A stretch of 64,000 bases of DNA from LMUY01 sp965199105 (GTDB lineage Bacteria; Pseudomonadota; Alphaproteobacteria; Acetobacterales; Acetobacteraceae): positions 2,418,001 to 2,482,000 of the forward strand of contig CBDAQO010000002.1 of NCBI GenBank assembly GCA_965199105.1, written 5' to 3'. The stretch's first letter is position 1. The number at the start of each line of letters is the position of its first letter. The position numbers were made by a program, and so were the translations under genes. The notes below the pieces were generated by a model, which saw only the letters and a program-made list of their open reading frames with translations, did no database searches and had not been told where the DNA came from. Shown here one piece after another: positions 17,572-26,187 of the stretch.

Positions 17572-18383
17572 GGTGCCAACTCCGCCAGTAGTTCGCTCGC
17601 CAAAACGCGCGTCACTTGGCGCCGCCAGCCGCGCGTGCCGTGCGCGTCCTCGAGCCACAAGGTGTCCGGCAATGCCGCAATGTGGTCGTCAAGCTCTGCT
17701 GGTTTTGGTGGCAGCGCCCAGTGTAGAACGATCGGCCGTGCCGTGCTGGCTGTGATGGTGAGAGTGAAGGCGTGGCGCGCGCTCGCAACCGTTGCAACCA
17801 GGAGCGCGCCGGATCGGCCGAGCGAGGTCAACGAAATTTGCCGCATGGCGGAACGCTGCTGCAAAGTTATCACGGGTAGCTCAACCGCGCGCAACACGTC
17901 ACCTGCGGCAAGCACCGTCCGCTGCGGCCCGGTCGCGAACTCCGCCATCGGCCGGCGGGAGTCGCTGCCGTCGGCGTGCCAAATCCAAGCCGTTCCGCCC
18001 AAGCCCACGGCCAGTGCCAGCATCGGCGCGGCCGGCAGTGCCAGGCAGATGTTGCCGCCGACGGTGGCTGCATGGCGCACCTTGAACGAGCCTGCGAGCG
18101 CGCGGCCGCAGCTTGCAAACAGCGGCGCGGCGAGCCAAGCGGGCGGCGCTTTGAAGGCCTCGAGCTCCGCGATGGTGCAGGTGGCGGCGATGCGGAAACG
18201 GTCGCCATCCTGCGCGAGCGGCGGCCAGCCAAGCGCGTGCAGGTCGATCAACGCGTGGAGCTGCGGTTGCGGCTCCGAGAACAGCCACGTGCCGCCGGCG
18301 AGGAACGCGGCGCCTGCGGACCAGGCTGGCAGCGCCGCGCGGTTCGTGGGCGTGGCCACCGCCTGGATGCTCGGAAGGTCCAT
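17568..18383 (-). CDS. FAD-binding subunit of the molybdenum hydroxylase (CoxM/XdhB type)
   Basis: This 271-residue protein is a typical PCMH FAD domain: AGGTWLFSE near the N-terminus (usual AGGTDL), then ATVGGNICLALPAAP with the GGN FAD loop, followed by the CO dehydrogenase flavoprotein C-terminal fold. It passes electrons from the [2Fe-2S] clusters of the fused partner to the final acceptor. Its stop overlaps the partner's TTG start by 4 nt, and the creatininase-like gene ends 18 nt upstream. The three genes form one minus-strand operon. Confidence 0.88.
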   Translation of the reverse strand: MDLPSIQAVATPTNRAALPAWSAGAAFLAGGTWLFSEPQPQLHALIDLHALGWPPLAQDGDRFRIAATCTIAELEAFKAPPAWLAAPLFASCGRALAGSFKVRHAATVGGNICLALPAAPMLALAVGLGGTAWIWHADGSDSRRPMAEFATGPQRTVLAAGDVLRAVELPVITLQQRSAMRQISLTSLGRSGALLVATVASARHAFTLTITASTARPIVLHWALPPKPAELDDHIAALPDTLWLEDAHGTRGWRRQVTRVLASELLAELAP

Positions 18384-18401
18384 GCTCGGGCCGCCGACGT
18401 G

Positions 18402-19199
18402 CTATCTCGGCAAGCGGTTGGTGATCGCCGACAGCGGGAAGCGCGAGACCTCGGCGATCAATCTCGCAACACCGCGGGCGACGGACTCTACCAGCCGGCG
18501 GCCGCGTTCGGCGTCGGCGTTCGTGGCGTCGCCGCAAGCGCCGGACGGATGCAGGTCCTGCGTTTGCCAGCCGAAGCCCACCGCGCTGCCTTCCGCCCGC
18601 AAGAACTCGTAGTCGGCCTCGATGGACACCGAACTCGGCACGAAATCTGCGGCTGCATCCTGCTGCACCAGGTGCGGATGCAGGTGCAGCATCTGCGAGG
18701 TTTCGGATGCGCCGGCGTGGATGCCGTGGCGCCACTCGCTCGCGCTGAACAGCGAGCGTTCCTGGTTGAGCCCGGAGAGGTTGGCCGCAACCGCAAGTAG
18801 GCTGTGCCGAACCCGCAAGTCGCGGGCGACGATGTCCATCACCTGTGGCTGCCCGCCGTGGCTGTTCAGCATGACGAATTTGCGTAGGCCGGCGCGCGCC
18901 ACGGACTCACCAATCTCTTGCCACATGCGGAGCAGGGTTTCCGCACTGAGTGACAGCGTGCCCGGGTAGGCGAGGTGCTCGTTGGACTTGCCGAAATGGC
19001 TGGTTGGCAGCACCAGCGCGCTGTCGGGCATCAGTGGCATGGCAGCGGCGAGGACTCCGGCGTTGATCAAGTCGTCCACCCCTACCGGCAGATGCGGGCC
19101 GTGTTGCTCGATGGCGGCCACCGGGAGAATGGCGACGGCGGTGGCGGGGTCGAGCAGCTCGAACTCGGGCCAGGCCAAATCGCGCCAAAATCGCGCCAA
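18402..19199 (-). CDS. Creatininase-family amidohydrolase
   Basis: The start chosen is TTG at 19199, because AGAGGAGA lies 6 nt upstream and the family begins there; it gives 265 residues. Metal-site motifs of the creatininase superfamily are present: VAAIEQHGPHLPVGVDD and LNSHGGQ, plus a later Glu in HAGASETSQML. Members hydrolyse cyclic amides, such as creatinine, or formamides. As first gene of the operon with the molybdenum hydroxylase, it may open or trim a ring of an oxidised heterocycle. The exact substrate cannot be read from sequence. Confidence 0.85.
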   Translation of the reverse strand: MARFWRDLAWPEFELLDPATAVAILPVAAIEQHGPHLPVGVDDLINAGVLAAAMPLMPDSALVLPTSHFGKSNEHLAYPGTLSLSAETLLRMWQEIGESVARAGLRKFVMLNSHGGQPQVMDIVARDLRVRHSLLAVAANLSGLNQERSLFSASEWRHGIHAGASETSQMLHLHPHLVQQDAAADFVPSSVSIEADYEFLRAEGSAVGFGWQTQDLHPSGACGDATNADAERGRRLVESVARGVARLIAEVSRFPLSAITNRLPR

Positions 19200-19268
19200 C
19201 CGGTTCTCCTCTTGCGGGCGTGTGGCTAGGGTTTGGCCGCACGCGCCACAGCATAGAAGGGGATTACC

Positions 19269-19703
19269 ATGGACAACGCAATCGCCAAGCCGGCCCGCAG
19301 TTACGAGGCGTGGCGGATCAGCCCGCAGGACAGCAACCGCCTCGCCTTCGTGTTCGACCCGGTGGCTGACGGCGCCAACTTCATCGCGGCCGTGGAAATC
19401 TTTGACCGTGGCGGCCGCACGCCGCCGAACAAGCATGGAATCGGTCAAGAAATGTTCTTCGTCCTGCAAGGCACCGGGCGGGCGACCTGTGACGGCCGGG
19501 TGATCGAGGTGGGCCCGGGCGACAGCCTGTTGCTGAAGCCCGGCGTGGAGCATGCGCTGGAAAACACCGGCGAGGGGCGGCTGTATTGCCTGACCGTGAT
19601 GGTGCCCGATGACGGGTTCGCCGCGCTCATCCGGTCAGGCGTTCGCGCCGAGTTGGACGCGGATGACCTTGCCGTGTTGTCGCGGGTTGGCGCGCCGGCG
19701 TGA
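19269..19703 (+). CDS. Cupin-domain protein
   Basis: This is a 144-residue single cupin. GRTPPNKHGIGQEMFFVLQG contains the metal-ligand His and Glu of motif 1, and PGDSLLLKPGVEHALENTG carries the His of motif 2. The ATG has AGAAGGGG upstream. It is divergent from the creatininase-like gene, sharing a 69-bp promoter region. A small metal-binding enzyme or sensor in nucleobase breakdown is plausible; nothing in the sequence fixes the reaction. Confidence 0.85.
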   Translation: MDNAIAKPARSYEAWRISPQDSNRLAFVFDPVADGANFIAAVEIFDRGGRTPPNKHGIGQEMFFVLQGTGRATCDGRVIEVGPGDSLLLKPGVEHALENTGEGRLYCLTVMVPDDGFAALIRSGVRAELDADDLAVLSRVGAPA

Positions 19704-19867
19704 CAGCACGATAACGAGACCGTGATAAATCACTTTCCAAGCCGCGGGGCTGCGACTAGTGTCAGTTCAATGACGTGCGAAGAAGCGCCGGGCATTGCAC
19801 CGTCGCCGGCATGCCTCGCCACACGGCTGCTGTCTGCCTCTGATCGCCACGGGAGTGACCTGCTGTC

Positions 19868-20866
19868 ATGACATCGACCTTTCTCACACGTCGCGTTGCC
19901 GTGGCTGGCGCCGCGGGCACGGTTGCAGCGCTCGGTTTTGGTCGCCCGGCACGGTCGGCGCCGGCCAAAATTCGCTTCCTGACCAGTTGGTTTGCCGAGG
20001 CCGAGCATGGCGGCTTCTATCAGGCCAAGGCGACCGGCCTGTATGAGAAAGCCGGGCTCGACGTGGACATCAAGATGGGCGGCCCACAGGTAAACGGCAT
20101 GCAGTTGCTGGCGGGTGGCGCGGCTGACATGATGATGGGCTACGACATCCAGGTGCTGAAAGGCATCGAGAGCGGGTTGCCGGTGACGACCATCGCGACC
20201 TCGTTCCAGTTCGACCTGCAGGGCATCATGGCGCATAGCGATGTGCCTAGTTTGGCGGCGCTGAAGGGCCATAAAATTCTGATCGGCGCGACTTCCCACC
20301 TAACGTTCTGGCCCTGGCTGAAGAAGAAATACGGCTTCACCGAGGCGATGGCGGGCGTCGACACGTTCAACTTGCAACCCTTTCTCGTCGACAAGACGGT
20401 TGCGATGCAGGGTTATCCTTCGTCCGAGCCGTATGAGGCGGAGCAGGCCGGCGAGAAGGTTGCGTTCTTTTTATTGGCTGACGATGGGTATCCGCCGTAT
20501 AGCAGCACGATCGTGACCACGGACAATTTCGTCAGCACCAAGCCGGATATTTGCCAGGCGTTCGTCCGTGCCTCGCTCGAGGGCTGGAAGAGCTATTTCC
20601 AAGACCCGGCGCCGGGCAACAAGCTCATCCAGGCCGACAATCCGAAAGAGACCGACGGGCAGATCGCGTTCGCTATCGACAAGATGAAGCAGATGCATGT
20701 GCTCGACCGCGGCGACGGCGCCAAGCTCGGCATCGGCGTGATGACGGAGGCGAGGTGGCGGCAGACCCGCGACTTCATGGTGGAGGACGGTCTGCTCGGG
20801 CCTGACGTGCGGTGGCAGAAGGCGTTCACCACGCGCTTCACGGACGGCCTAAAGATTTTCGTCTAG
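19868..20866 (+). CDS. ABC transporter substrate-binding protein (NMT1/THI5-like, Tat signal)
   Basis: This 332-residue periplasmic protein has a twin-arginine-like leader (TRRVAVAGAAGTVAALGFG) ending at ARSAPA. It has the NMT1/THI5 fold pattern TSWFAEAEHGGFYQAKATGLY, QLLAGGAADMMMGYD and DVPSLAALKGHKI. This group binds nitrate/taurine-type or thiamine-precursor-like ligands; here the neighbours suggest a nucleobase. The ATP-binding gene begins 1 nt after its stop. The 164-bp upstream region should hold the operon promoter. Confidence 0.88.
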   Translation: MTSTFLTRRVAVAGAAGTVAALGFGRPARSAPAKIRFLTSWFAEAEHGGFYQAKATGLYEKAGLDVDIKMGGPQVNGMQLLAGGAADMMMGYDIQVLKGIESGLPVTTIATSFQFDLQGIMAHSDVPSLAALKGHKILIGATSHLTFWPWLKKKYGFTEAMAGVDTFNLQPFLVDKTVAMQGYPSSEPYEAEQAGEKVAFFLLADDGYPPYSSTIVTTDNFVSTKPDICQAFVRASLEGWKSYFQDPAPGNKLIQADNPKETDGQIAFAIDKMKQMHVLDRGDGAKLGIGVMTEARWRQTRDFMVEDGLLGPDVRWQKAFTTRFTDGLKIFV

Positions 20867-20867
20867 C

Positions 20868-21695
20868 GTGCTGCAGCAGCCAATTGCCGCGCGCGCCAGT
20901 ATCGCCGGGTCGGCCGCAGCGCCGGTGGTGGAGGTGCTGTCGGCCGACAAGGTGTTTGCCAATGGCGTGCGCGGGTTGGCGCCGTTGCAACTGTCGGTGG
21001 CGGCGGGAGAGTTTGTCAGCCTGATCGGCCCGTCTGGCTGCGGCAAGTCCACGTTGCTGAAGCTCATCGCCAACCTCATCGAGCCAAGTGACGGCAAAGT
21101 GCTGTGGTGGCGCGGCGGGTTCGACGGCGTCGGAGCCGCGGGCAAGCGGCTGGCCTTCGTCTTCCAGGACCCGACGCTGATGCCCTGGGCGCGCGTCGAC
21201 ACCAACGTGCGCTTGCCGCTCGACTTGGCGAAGGTTGCGCGGGCGGAGGCGGTGCGCCGGGTGAACGCGGCCTTGGCGCAGGTGGACCTGACGCCCGCCG
21301 CGCGCCGGTTCCCGCGGCAACTGTCCGGCGGAATGCGCATGCGTGTGTCCATCGCGCGCGCCCTGGTGACCGAGCCGGACTTGCTGTTGATGGACGAGCC
21401 GTTCGGCGCGCTGGACGAGTTCACCCGCAACAAGCTCGACGAAGACTTGGTCCGGCTGGCGTGGGAGCGGCGGCTGACCAACATCTTCGTCACCCACTCC
21501 ATCTACGAGGCGGTGTTCCTCTCCACCCGCATCGTCGTCATGGCGGCGAACCCGGGGCGTATATTCGGCGAGTTCACCGTTGATGAACCGCTGCCGCGCG
21601 ACGACGTGTTCCGCAAGTCCGACCGGTTTGCGCTGCTTTGCCGAGATCTGTCGCTCATGCTCACCGAGGCGTCGGTGGCGAGCCGGCTCGCCTGA
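20868..21695 (+). CDS. ABC transporter ATP-binding protein (NitT/TauT type)
   Basis: This 275-residue ATPase starts at GTG. It has Walker A GPSGCGKST, Q-loop VFQDPTLMPW, signature LSGGMRMRVSIARAL, Walker B LLLMDEPFGALDE and switch His in FVTHSIYEA. The RMRV variant of the signature is usual in this subfamily. It starts 1 nt after the binding-protein stop and shares TGATG with the permease start, so all three are co-translated. Confidence 0.92.
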   Translation: MLQQPIAARASIAGSAAAPVVEVLSADKVFANGVRGLAPLQLSVAAGEFVSLIGPSGCGKSTLLKLIANLIEPSDGKVLWWRGGFDGVGAAGKRLAFVFQDPTLMPWARVDTNVRLPLDLAKVARAEAVRRVNAALAQVDLTPAARRFPRQLSGGMRMRVSIARALVTEPDLLLMDEPFGALDEFTRNKLDEDLVRLAWERRLTNIFVTHSIYEAVFLSTRIVVMAANPGRIFGEFTVDEPLPRDDVFRKSDRFALLCRDLSLMLTEASVASRLA

Positions 21696-22495
21696 TGGTG
21701 CCGCTGATCAAGCGCCCCTGGTTCGGCCAGATCATGGCGCCGATTGCCGTGGGCCTGATCCTGCTGCTGGTGTGGCAGGCCGCCTGCACCTATTACGAGG
21801 TCCCGCGTTATCTCTTTCCTAAGCCGAGTGATATCGTTGCGTCGTTCCTCGATGGCTGGCCGGTGCTGCTGCATGGTCTGTGGAGCACGCTGCAGGTCAC
21901 GCTGCTCGCCTTTGCCGCCTCGGTGGTGCTGGGCACGCTGATCGCCTTTTTGTTCGTGCAGAACCGCCTGATCGAACTCAGCCTGATGCCGTATGCGGTG
22001 CTGCTGCAGGTCACCCCGATCGTGGCGGTGGTGCCGCTGATCATCATCCTGGTGAAGGACACCGCGGTGGCGCTCACGGTGTGTGCCACCGTTATCGCCA
22101 TCTTCCCGATCATCTCGAACACGACGATTGGGTTGCGCAGCATCGAGCCGGGTTTGCAGGCCTATTTCAAGATGAACAAGGCGACCCCGATGGCCACGCT
22201 GTGGCGGCTGCGCATTCCGAGCGCGCTGCCGTTTTTCATGGCCGGGCTGCGGATATCGTCCGGCTTGTCGCTGGTTGGCGCGGTGGTGGCGGAGTTCGTC
22301 GCCGGGACGGGCGGCACGAGCGCGGGGCTGGCCTACGAAATCCTACAATCGAGCTTCCAGCTCGATATTCCGCGCATGTTCGCGGCGCTGTTCCTCATCA
22401 CCGCGACGGGCGTGGTGTTGTATGGCGTCATGGTTTGGCTGCAGCAATTGGTGCTCGGCGGTTGGCATGAGAGCGCGGTCGCTCGCGAACGCTGA
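21695..22495 (+). CDS. ABC transporter permease (NitT/TauT type)
   Basis: This inner-membrane protein has 266 residues and about six transmembrane helices, beginning MVPLIKRPWFGQIMAPIAV. The cytoplasmic EAA-like loop is KMNKATPMATLWRLRIPSAL. The ATG at 21695 overlaps the ATPase stop as TGATG, which decides against the longer frame opening at 21638. It completes an importer whose genes run directly into a deaminase-like hydrolase gene. Confidence 0.92.
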   Translation: MVPLIKRPWFGQIMAPIAVGLILLLVWQAACTYYEVPRYLFPKPSDIVASFLDGWPVLLHGLWSTLQVTLLAFAASVVLGTLIAFLFVQNRLIELSLMPYAVLLQVTPIVAVVPLIIILVKDTAVALTVCATVIAIFPIISNTTIGLRSIEPGLQAYFKMNKATPMATLWRLRIPSALPFFMAGLRISSGLSLVGAVVAEFVAGTGGTSAGLAYEILQSSFQLDIPRMFAALFLITATGVVLYGVMVWLQQLVLGGWHESAVARER

Positions 22496-22518
22496 GGCGC
22501 GCGCTTCGGAGGATTTCG

Positions 22519-23796
22519 ATGGCTTTCCTTGCTTGGCCCGATGCGGACAGTTTCGTGGTTCGCAATGCCCACCTGCCGCGTTGCCTCACGGCGAACGATG
22601 CCGGCCCCGAACTGGTCCGCTGCGACATCGCGGTCAACGCCGGGTCGGTCGTGGCGGTGGGGCCAGACCTGGCATCGGCGGCCGTTTCCATCGACGTGGG
22701 CGGGAGCATCGTCGTGCCGGGCTTCGTGGACCTGCACACCCATCTCGACAAAGGGCATATCTGGCCGCGCGCCGACAACCCCAACGGCACCCATCTCACG
22801 GCGCAACGCGCGGTGCAGGCCGACCGCGAGCGGCATTGGACCGCGGAGGACGTCTACGCGCGCGCCGATTTCGGCTTACGATGCGCCTACGCCCACGGCA
22901 CGGTGGCGCTGCGCACCCATCTCGACAGCCTGGGCGCGCAACTCGGCATCACGTGGCCGGTGTTCCGCCGCCTGCGCGACCAATGGGCCGGCCGGATTGC
23001 GCTGCAAGGCGTCAGCCTGGTGCCGCTCGACGCCTATGCCACCCCCTTCGTCGAAGCCATGGCCGACACCGTGGCAGACGCGGGCGGCCTGCTCGGCGGC
23101 TCCGGCGCGCTGCAGCCGGACGCGCTGGCGTTGATCCGCCGCGTGTTCGACCTCGCCGCCGACCGTGATCTCGCCATCGACCTCCATGTCGACGAGACTG
23201 GCGACCCGGCGGCGCACACGCTGCGCCTCATCGCGCAAGAGACGCTGCGGCGCTCCTACCAAGGCCGGGTCACCTGCGGCCATTGTTGCAGCCTCGCGGT
23301 GCAGGACCCGGCGGAAGCGGCGCAGACGGTGGCGATGGTGGCCGACGCCGGCATTACCGTGGTGAGCCTGCCGATGGTGAACCTCTATCTACAGGGCCGC
23401 CGCGCGGGGACGCCGACATGGCGCGGCATCACGCTCCTGCATGAGCTGCGCCAAGCCGGCGTGCGCGTCGTCGCCGCCAGCGACAACACGCGTGACCCGT
23501 TCTACGGCTTTGGTGATCTCGACATGGTCGAGGTGTTCCGCGAGGCGGCGCGCATTGGCCACCTGGACCTGCCCGTCGGCGACTGGCCGGCCATCGTCAC
23601 GACGGCGCCGGCCGCGACCATGGGCGTGGACTACGGCCTGAGGCCAGGCCTGGCGGCGGACCTGGTGGTGTTTGCCGCGCGCAGCTATAGCGAGTGGCTG
23701 TCCCGCCCGCAGGGTGATAGGCTGGTCCTAAGGGCGGGCCGGCCGATCGACACCACGCCGCCAAGCTATCGTGAGCTCGACCACTTGTTCAGCTAG
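22519..23796 (+). CDS. Cytosine deaminase-like amidohydrolase
   Basis: This 425-residue enzyme resembles CodA: PGFVDLHTHLDKGHIW (metal His pair), HVDETGD, VTCGHCCSLA and the late Asp in ASDNTRDPFYGFGDLDM. The ATG has GGAGG 6 nt upstream. The LDKGH and SDNTRDPF motifs set it apart from simple dihydro-orotase-like members and point to deamination of a pyrimidine, triazine or other small heterocycle. It is the last gene of the ABC importer operon, 23 nt after the permease. Its 3' end overlaps the convergent urate oxidase gene by 8 bp. Confidence 0.86.
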   Translation: MAFLAWPDADSFVVRNAHLPRCLTANDAGPELVRCDIAVNAGSVVAVGPDLASAAVSIDVGGSIVVPGFVDLHTHLDKGHIWPRADNPNGTHLTAQRAVQADRERHWTAEDVYARADFGLRCAYAHGTVALRTHLDSLGAQLGITWPVFRRLRDQWAGRIALQGVSLVPLDAYATPFVEAMADTVADAGGLLGGSGALQPDALALIRRVFDLAADRDLAIDLHVDETGDPAAHTLRLIAQETLRRSYQGRVTCGHCCSLAVQDPAEAAQTVAMVADAGITVVSLPMVNLYLQGRRAGTPTWRGITLLHELRQAGVRVVAASDNTRDPFYGFGDLDMVEVFREAARIGHLDLPVGDWPAIVTTAPAATMGVDYGLRPGLAADLVVFAARSYSEWLSRPQGDRLVLRAGRPIDTTPPSYRELDHLFS

Positions 23797-24634
23797 CGTC
23801 GCGGCCCACTTCGCACTCGATCTGACCGTGCGGCTCGTCGGTGGCGACAAACACCATGTTGTTGGCCGAAACGCCGAAACGGTCGAGGTTGACGGGGATG
23901 TAGTGCTTGTTCGGGCACGCCATGCGGATCGTCGCCAGTTCCGGCACGGCCGCCAGTGCCGCTTCGCCCATGCGATACAGGCTGTCCTGTACGCCCTTGC
24001 TGTAGGTGGTGGCAAACACCTCGAGCATGGTGGCGAGGATCGTGGCATTGGCCGCCGGGTAGCTCGCCGGGGTTGCGCGCCAGAGCCAGCTTGCATCCAT
24101 GGCGGTGGCCGCGATGCGGTCCGTCGTCGGTGGCAGCGTGGTGTAGTCGTCCATTACGTAGCCCACCCAGCCGGACTGGGTGGATTTCATGAAGGTGTAG
24201 CTGGACACGCCGGAGCGCAGCACGGCCGCATCGCGGGTGGCGACGAGTTCGGCCGTTGGCTGGCCATTGCCGTCGAGCACGAAGCTGTGCGGGTGGGCTC
24301 GGCCGCCGATCACGGCGCGCGCCCAGGCCGTTTCGCTGGTGACCACCCGCACGCTGGCGACCTGTGGGTAGCGGGCGAGCAGGCGGCTGGCGAGCGCTGC
24401 AGCGAACTCCTCAGCACAGGCCTGCACGGTTTCGCGCGCCACGATGTAGACGATGTTCTTGATCGTGTCGGTCGCAACCACGCTGGAATTGTCCCCCGCG
24501 GTATAGGCGGCGCCAAAGTCGCCCTCCAGCCAGACGTCCACGCCCAGCTCGCGCACCTCGTTGGTGTCCCCGTCGCGGTGGACGCGCATGACGCGCACAC
24601 GGCCTTTGCCGTAGCTGTTGCGGATCAAGGGCAC
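23789..24634 (-). CDS. Urate oxidase (uricase)
   Basis: The start is a GTG at 24634, placed by GGAG upstream, and gives 281 residues. Family features: NSYGKGRVR (active-site Lys), SSVVATDTIKNIVYIVA (catalytic Thr-Asp), HPHSF, KSTQSGWVGYVMDDYTTL and PNKHYIPVNL near the end (more often PNIHY). It oxidises urate to 5-hydroxyisourate, the step after xanthine dehydrogenase. The hydroxyisourate hydrolase, OHCU decarboxylase and allantoinase that usually follow are not in this window. It diverges from the deaminase gene at 24702 over 67 bp. Confidence 0.93.
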   Translation of the reverse strand: MPLIRNSYGKGRVRVMRVHRDGDTNEVRELGVDVWLEGDFGAAYTAGDNSSVVATDTIKNIVYIVARETVQACAEEFAAALASRLLARYPQVASVRVVTSETAWARAVIGGRAHPHSFVLDGNGQPTAELVATRDAAVLRSGVSSYTFMKSTQSGWVGYVMDDYTTLPPTTDRIAATAMDASWLWRATPASYPAANATILATMLEVFATTYSKGVQDSLYRMGEAALAAVPELATIRMACPNKHYIPVNLDRFGVSANNMVFVATDEPHGQIECEVGRDAS

Positions 24635-24701
24635 ATCTGCCTCCAAGGGGTGTGGGCGTTTTGCGCTAGGGGTTGCATAACGCGTGCCATACATTGTCGC
24701 C

Positions 24702-26045
24702 ATGCAACAGACCTCGCCTGTGTGGCTTGCCCATCCCTTGGCCATCCTGGCCGAGGCGCCAGGCGGCGTGGTGGTGCAGGATGGCCGGATCGTCGAGTTG
24801 ATTCCGGCGGGCGGGGCCCCGTCGCAGCCGGCCACCGTGTTCGACGCCAGCGCGCACGTCGTGTTGCCCGGGCTGATCAACACGCACCACCACTTCTTCC
24901 AAACGCTCACCCGCTGTTGCCCGGCGGCGCTAGACCGCCCGCTGTTCGGCTGGTTGCAGGCGCTCTACCCGGTTTGGGCCAGGCTCACGCCGGGTGCGCT
25001 GGAAGCGGCGGTGACGGTGGCGCTGGCCGAGCTGTTGTTGTCGGGCTGCACCACCACCACCGACCATCACTACCTGTTTCCCGCCGGGCTCGAGGACGCC
25101 ATCACGATTGAGGCCGACATGGCGCAAAGGCTCGGCATCCGCGCCGTGCTCACCCGCGGCTCGATGGATCTGGGCCAGCGCGACGGTGGCTTGCCGCCCG
25201 ACACCGTGGTGCAGGACACCGACGCCGTGCTTGCGGACAGCGAGCGGCTGGTCGCCCGCCTGCACGACCCGGCGCCGCACGCCATGCTGCAGATCGCCCT
25301 GGCCCCGTGCTCGCCGTTTTCCGTCACCAAGCGGCTGATGCGCGAGACCGCGGCGCTGGCCTCGCGCCACGGCGTGCGGCTGCACACGCACTTGGCGGAA
25401 ACGCAGGATGAAGCCGCCGACTGCCTGGCCCGCTACGGGTGCACGCCGCTCGACTACCTGGAGGATTGCGGCTGGTTGCACGCGGGAACCTGGCTGGCGC
25501 ACGGCATCCATTTCAGCGCAGACGAGATCGCGCGGCTCGGCCGTGCCAAGGTTGGTGTCACGCATTGCCCCTGCAGCAACCAATTGCTCGCGTCCGGAAC
25601 GTGTCCGGCGTGCGCGTTGGAGGCAGCGGGTGTGAAGCTGGGGCTCGGCGTGGATGGCTCGGCGTCCAACGACGGGTCCAACCTGATGGCGGAGGTGCGC
25701 GCGGCGATGCTGCTGCAGCGTGGCGTGAACGGGGTTGCCGCCGTGTCCCACCTGGACGCGCTGCGATGGGCCACGCGCGGGTCGGCGGACTGCTTAGGCC
25801 GATCCGAACTGGGCCGCATCGAGGTCGGCGCGGCGGCCGACTTCGCGCTGTTCAAGCTCGACGAGCTGCGCTTTTCCGGCGCCGGGGACCCGATTGCCGC
25901 GCTCGTGCTCTGCGGGGCGCAGCGCGCCGACCGGGTGATGGTGTCGGGGCGCTGGGTGGTGGAGCACGGAACCATCCCGGGCCTCGACCTGGCTGCGCTC
26001 ATGCAGCGCCACGGCAAGGCCGCTCGCGCGCTGCTGGGTGGCTGA
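24702..26045 (+). CDS. 8-oxoguanine deaminase / TRZ-ATZ family hydrolase
   Basis: 447 residues from the ATG at 24702. It has PGLINTHHHFFQTLTR (the NTHHHxxQ pattern of this group), TTTTDHHYLFP, RLHTHLAETQDE, LAHGIHFSADE, THCPCSNQLLASG and GLGVDGSASNDGSNLMAE. The SASNDGSN block and HHHFFQ are characteristic of 8-oxoguanine deaminases and hydroxydechloroatrazine-type hydrolases. With urate oxidase next door, deamination of 8-oxoguanine to urate is the simplest reading, since the product would feed the neighbouring enzyme. Confidence 0.87.
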   Translation: MQQTSPVWLAHPLAILAEAPGGVVVQDGRIVELIPAGGAPSQPATVFDASAHVVLPGLINTHHHFFQTLTRCCPAALDRPLFGWLQALYPVWARLTPGALEAAVTVALAELLLSGCTTTTDHHYLFPAGLEDAITIEADMAQRLGIRAVLTRGSMDLGQRDGGLPPDTVVQDTDAVLADSERLVARLHDPAPHAMLQIALAPCSPFSVTKRLMRETAALASRHGVRLHTHLAETQDEAADCLARYGCTPLDYLEDCGWLHAGTWLAHGIHFSADEIARLGRAKVGVTHCPCSNQLLASGTCPACALEAAGVKLGLGVDGSASNDGSNLMAEVRAAMLLQRGVNGVAAVSHLDALRWATRGSADCLGRSELGRIEVGAAADFALFKLDELRFSGAGDPIAALVLCGAQRADRVMVSGRWVVEHGTIPGLDLAALMQRHGKAARALLGG

Positions 26046-26187
26046 CTTCGCTGCCTGCGGCATGGATGTCGCAGCTTTAACCTAAGTCACCGATGGTCAC
26101 GTTTTCGCGTGCCGAGTTCACGTTGCTGGCATGACGCTTGCTGAAACATCCCCGTCACAATCCGTGTCATTCGTGGAGTTTCGCACC

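Noticed and set aside
18402..19199. Creatininase-family gene considered as mycofactocin MftE
   Set aside because: No mycofactocin precursor, radical SAM or other mft gene is nearby; its operon partners are molybdenum hydroxylase subunits.
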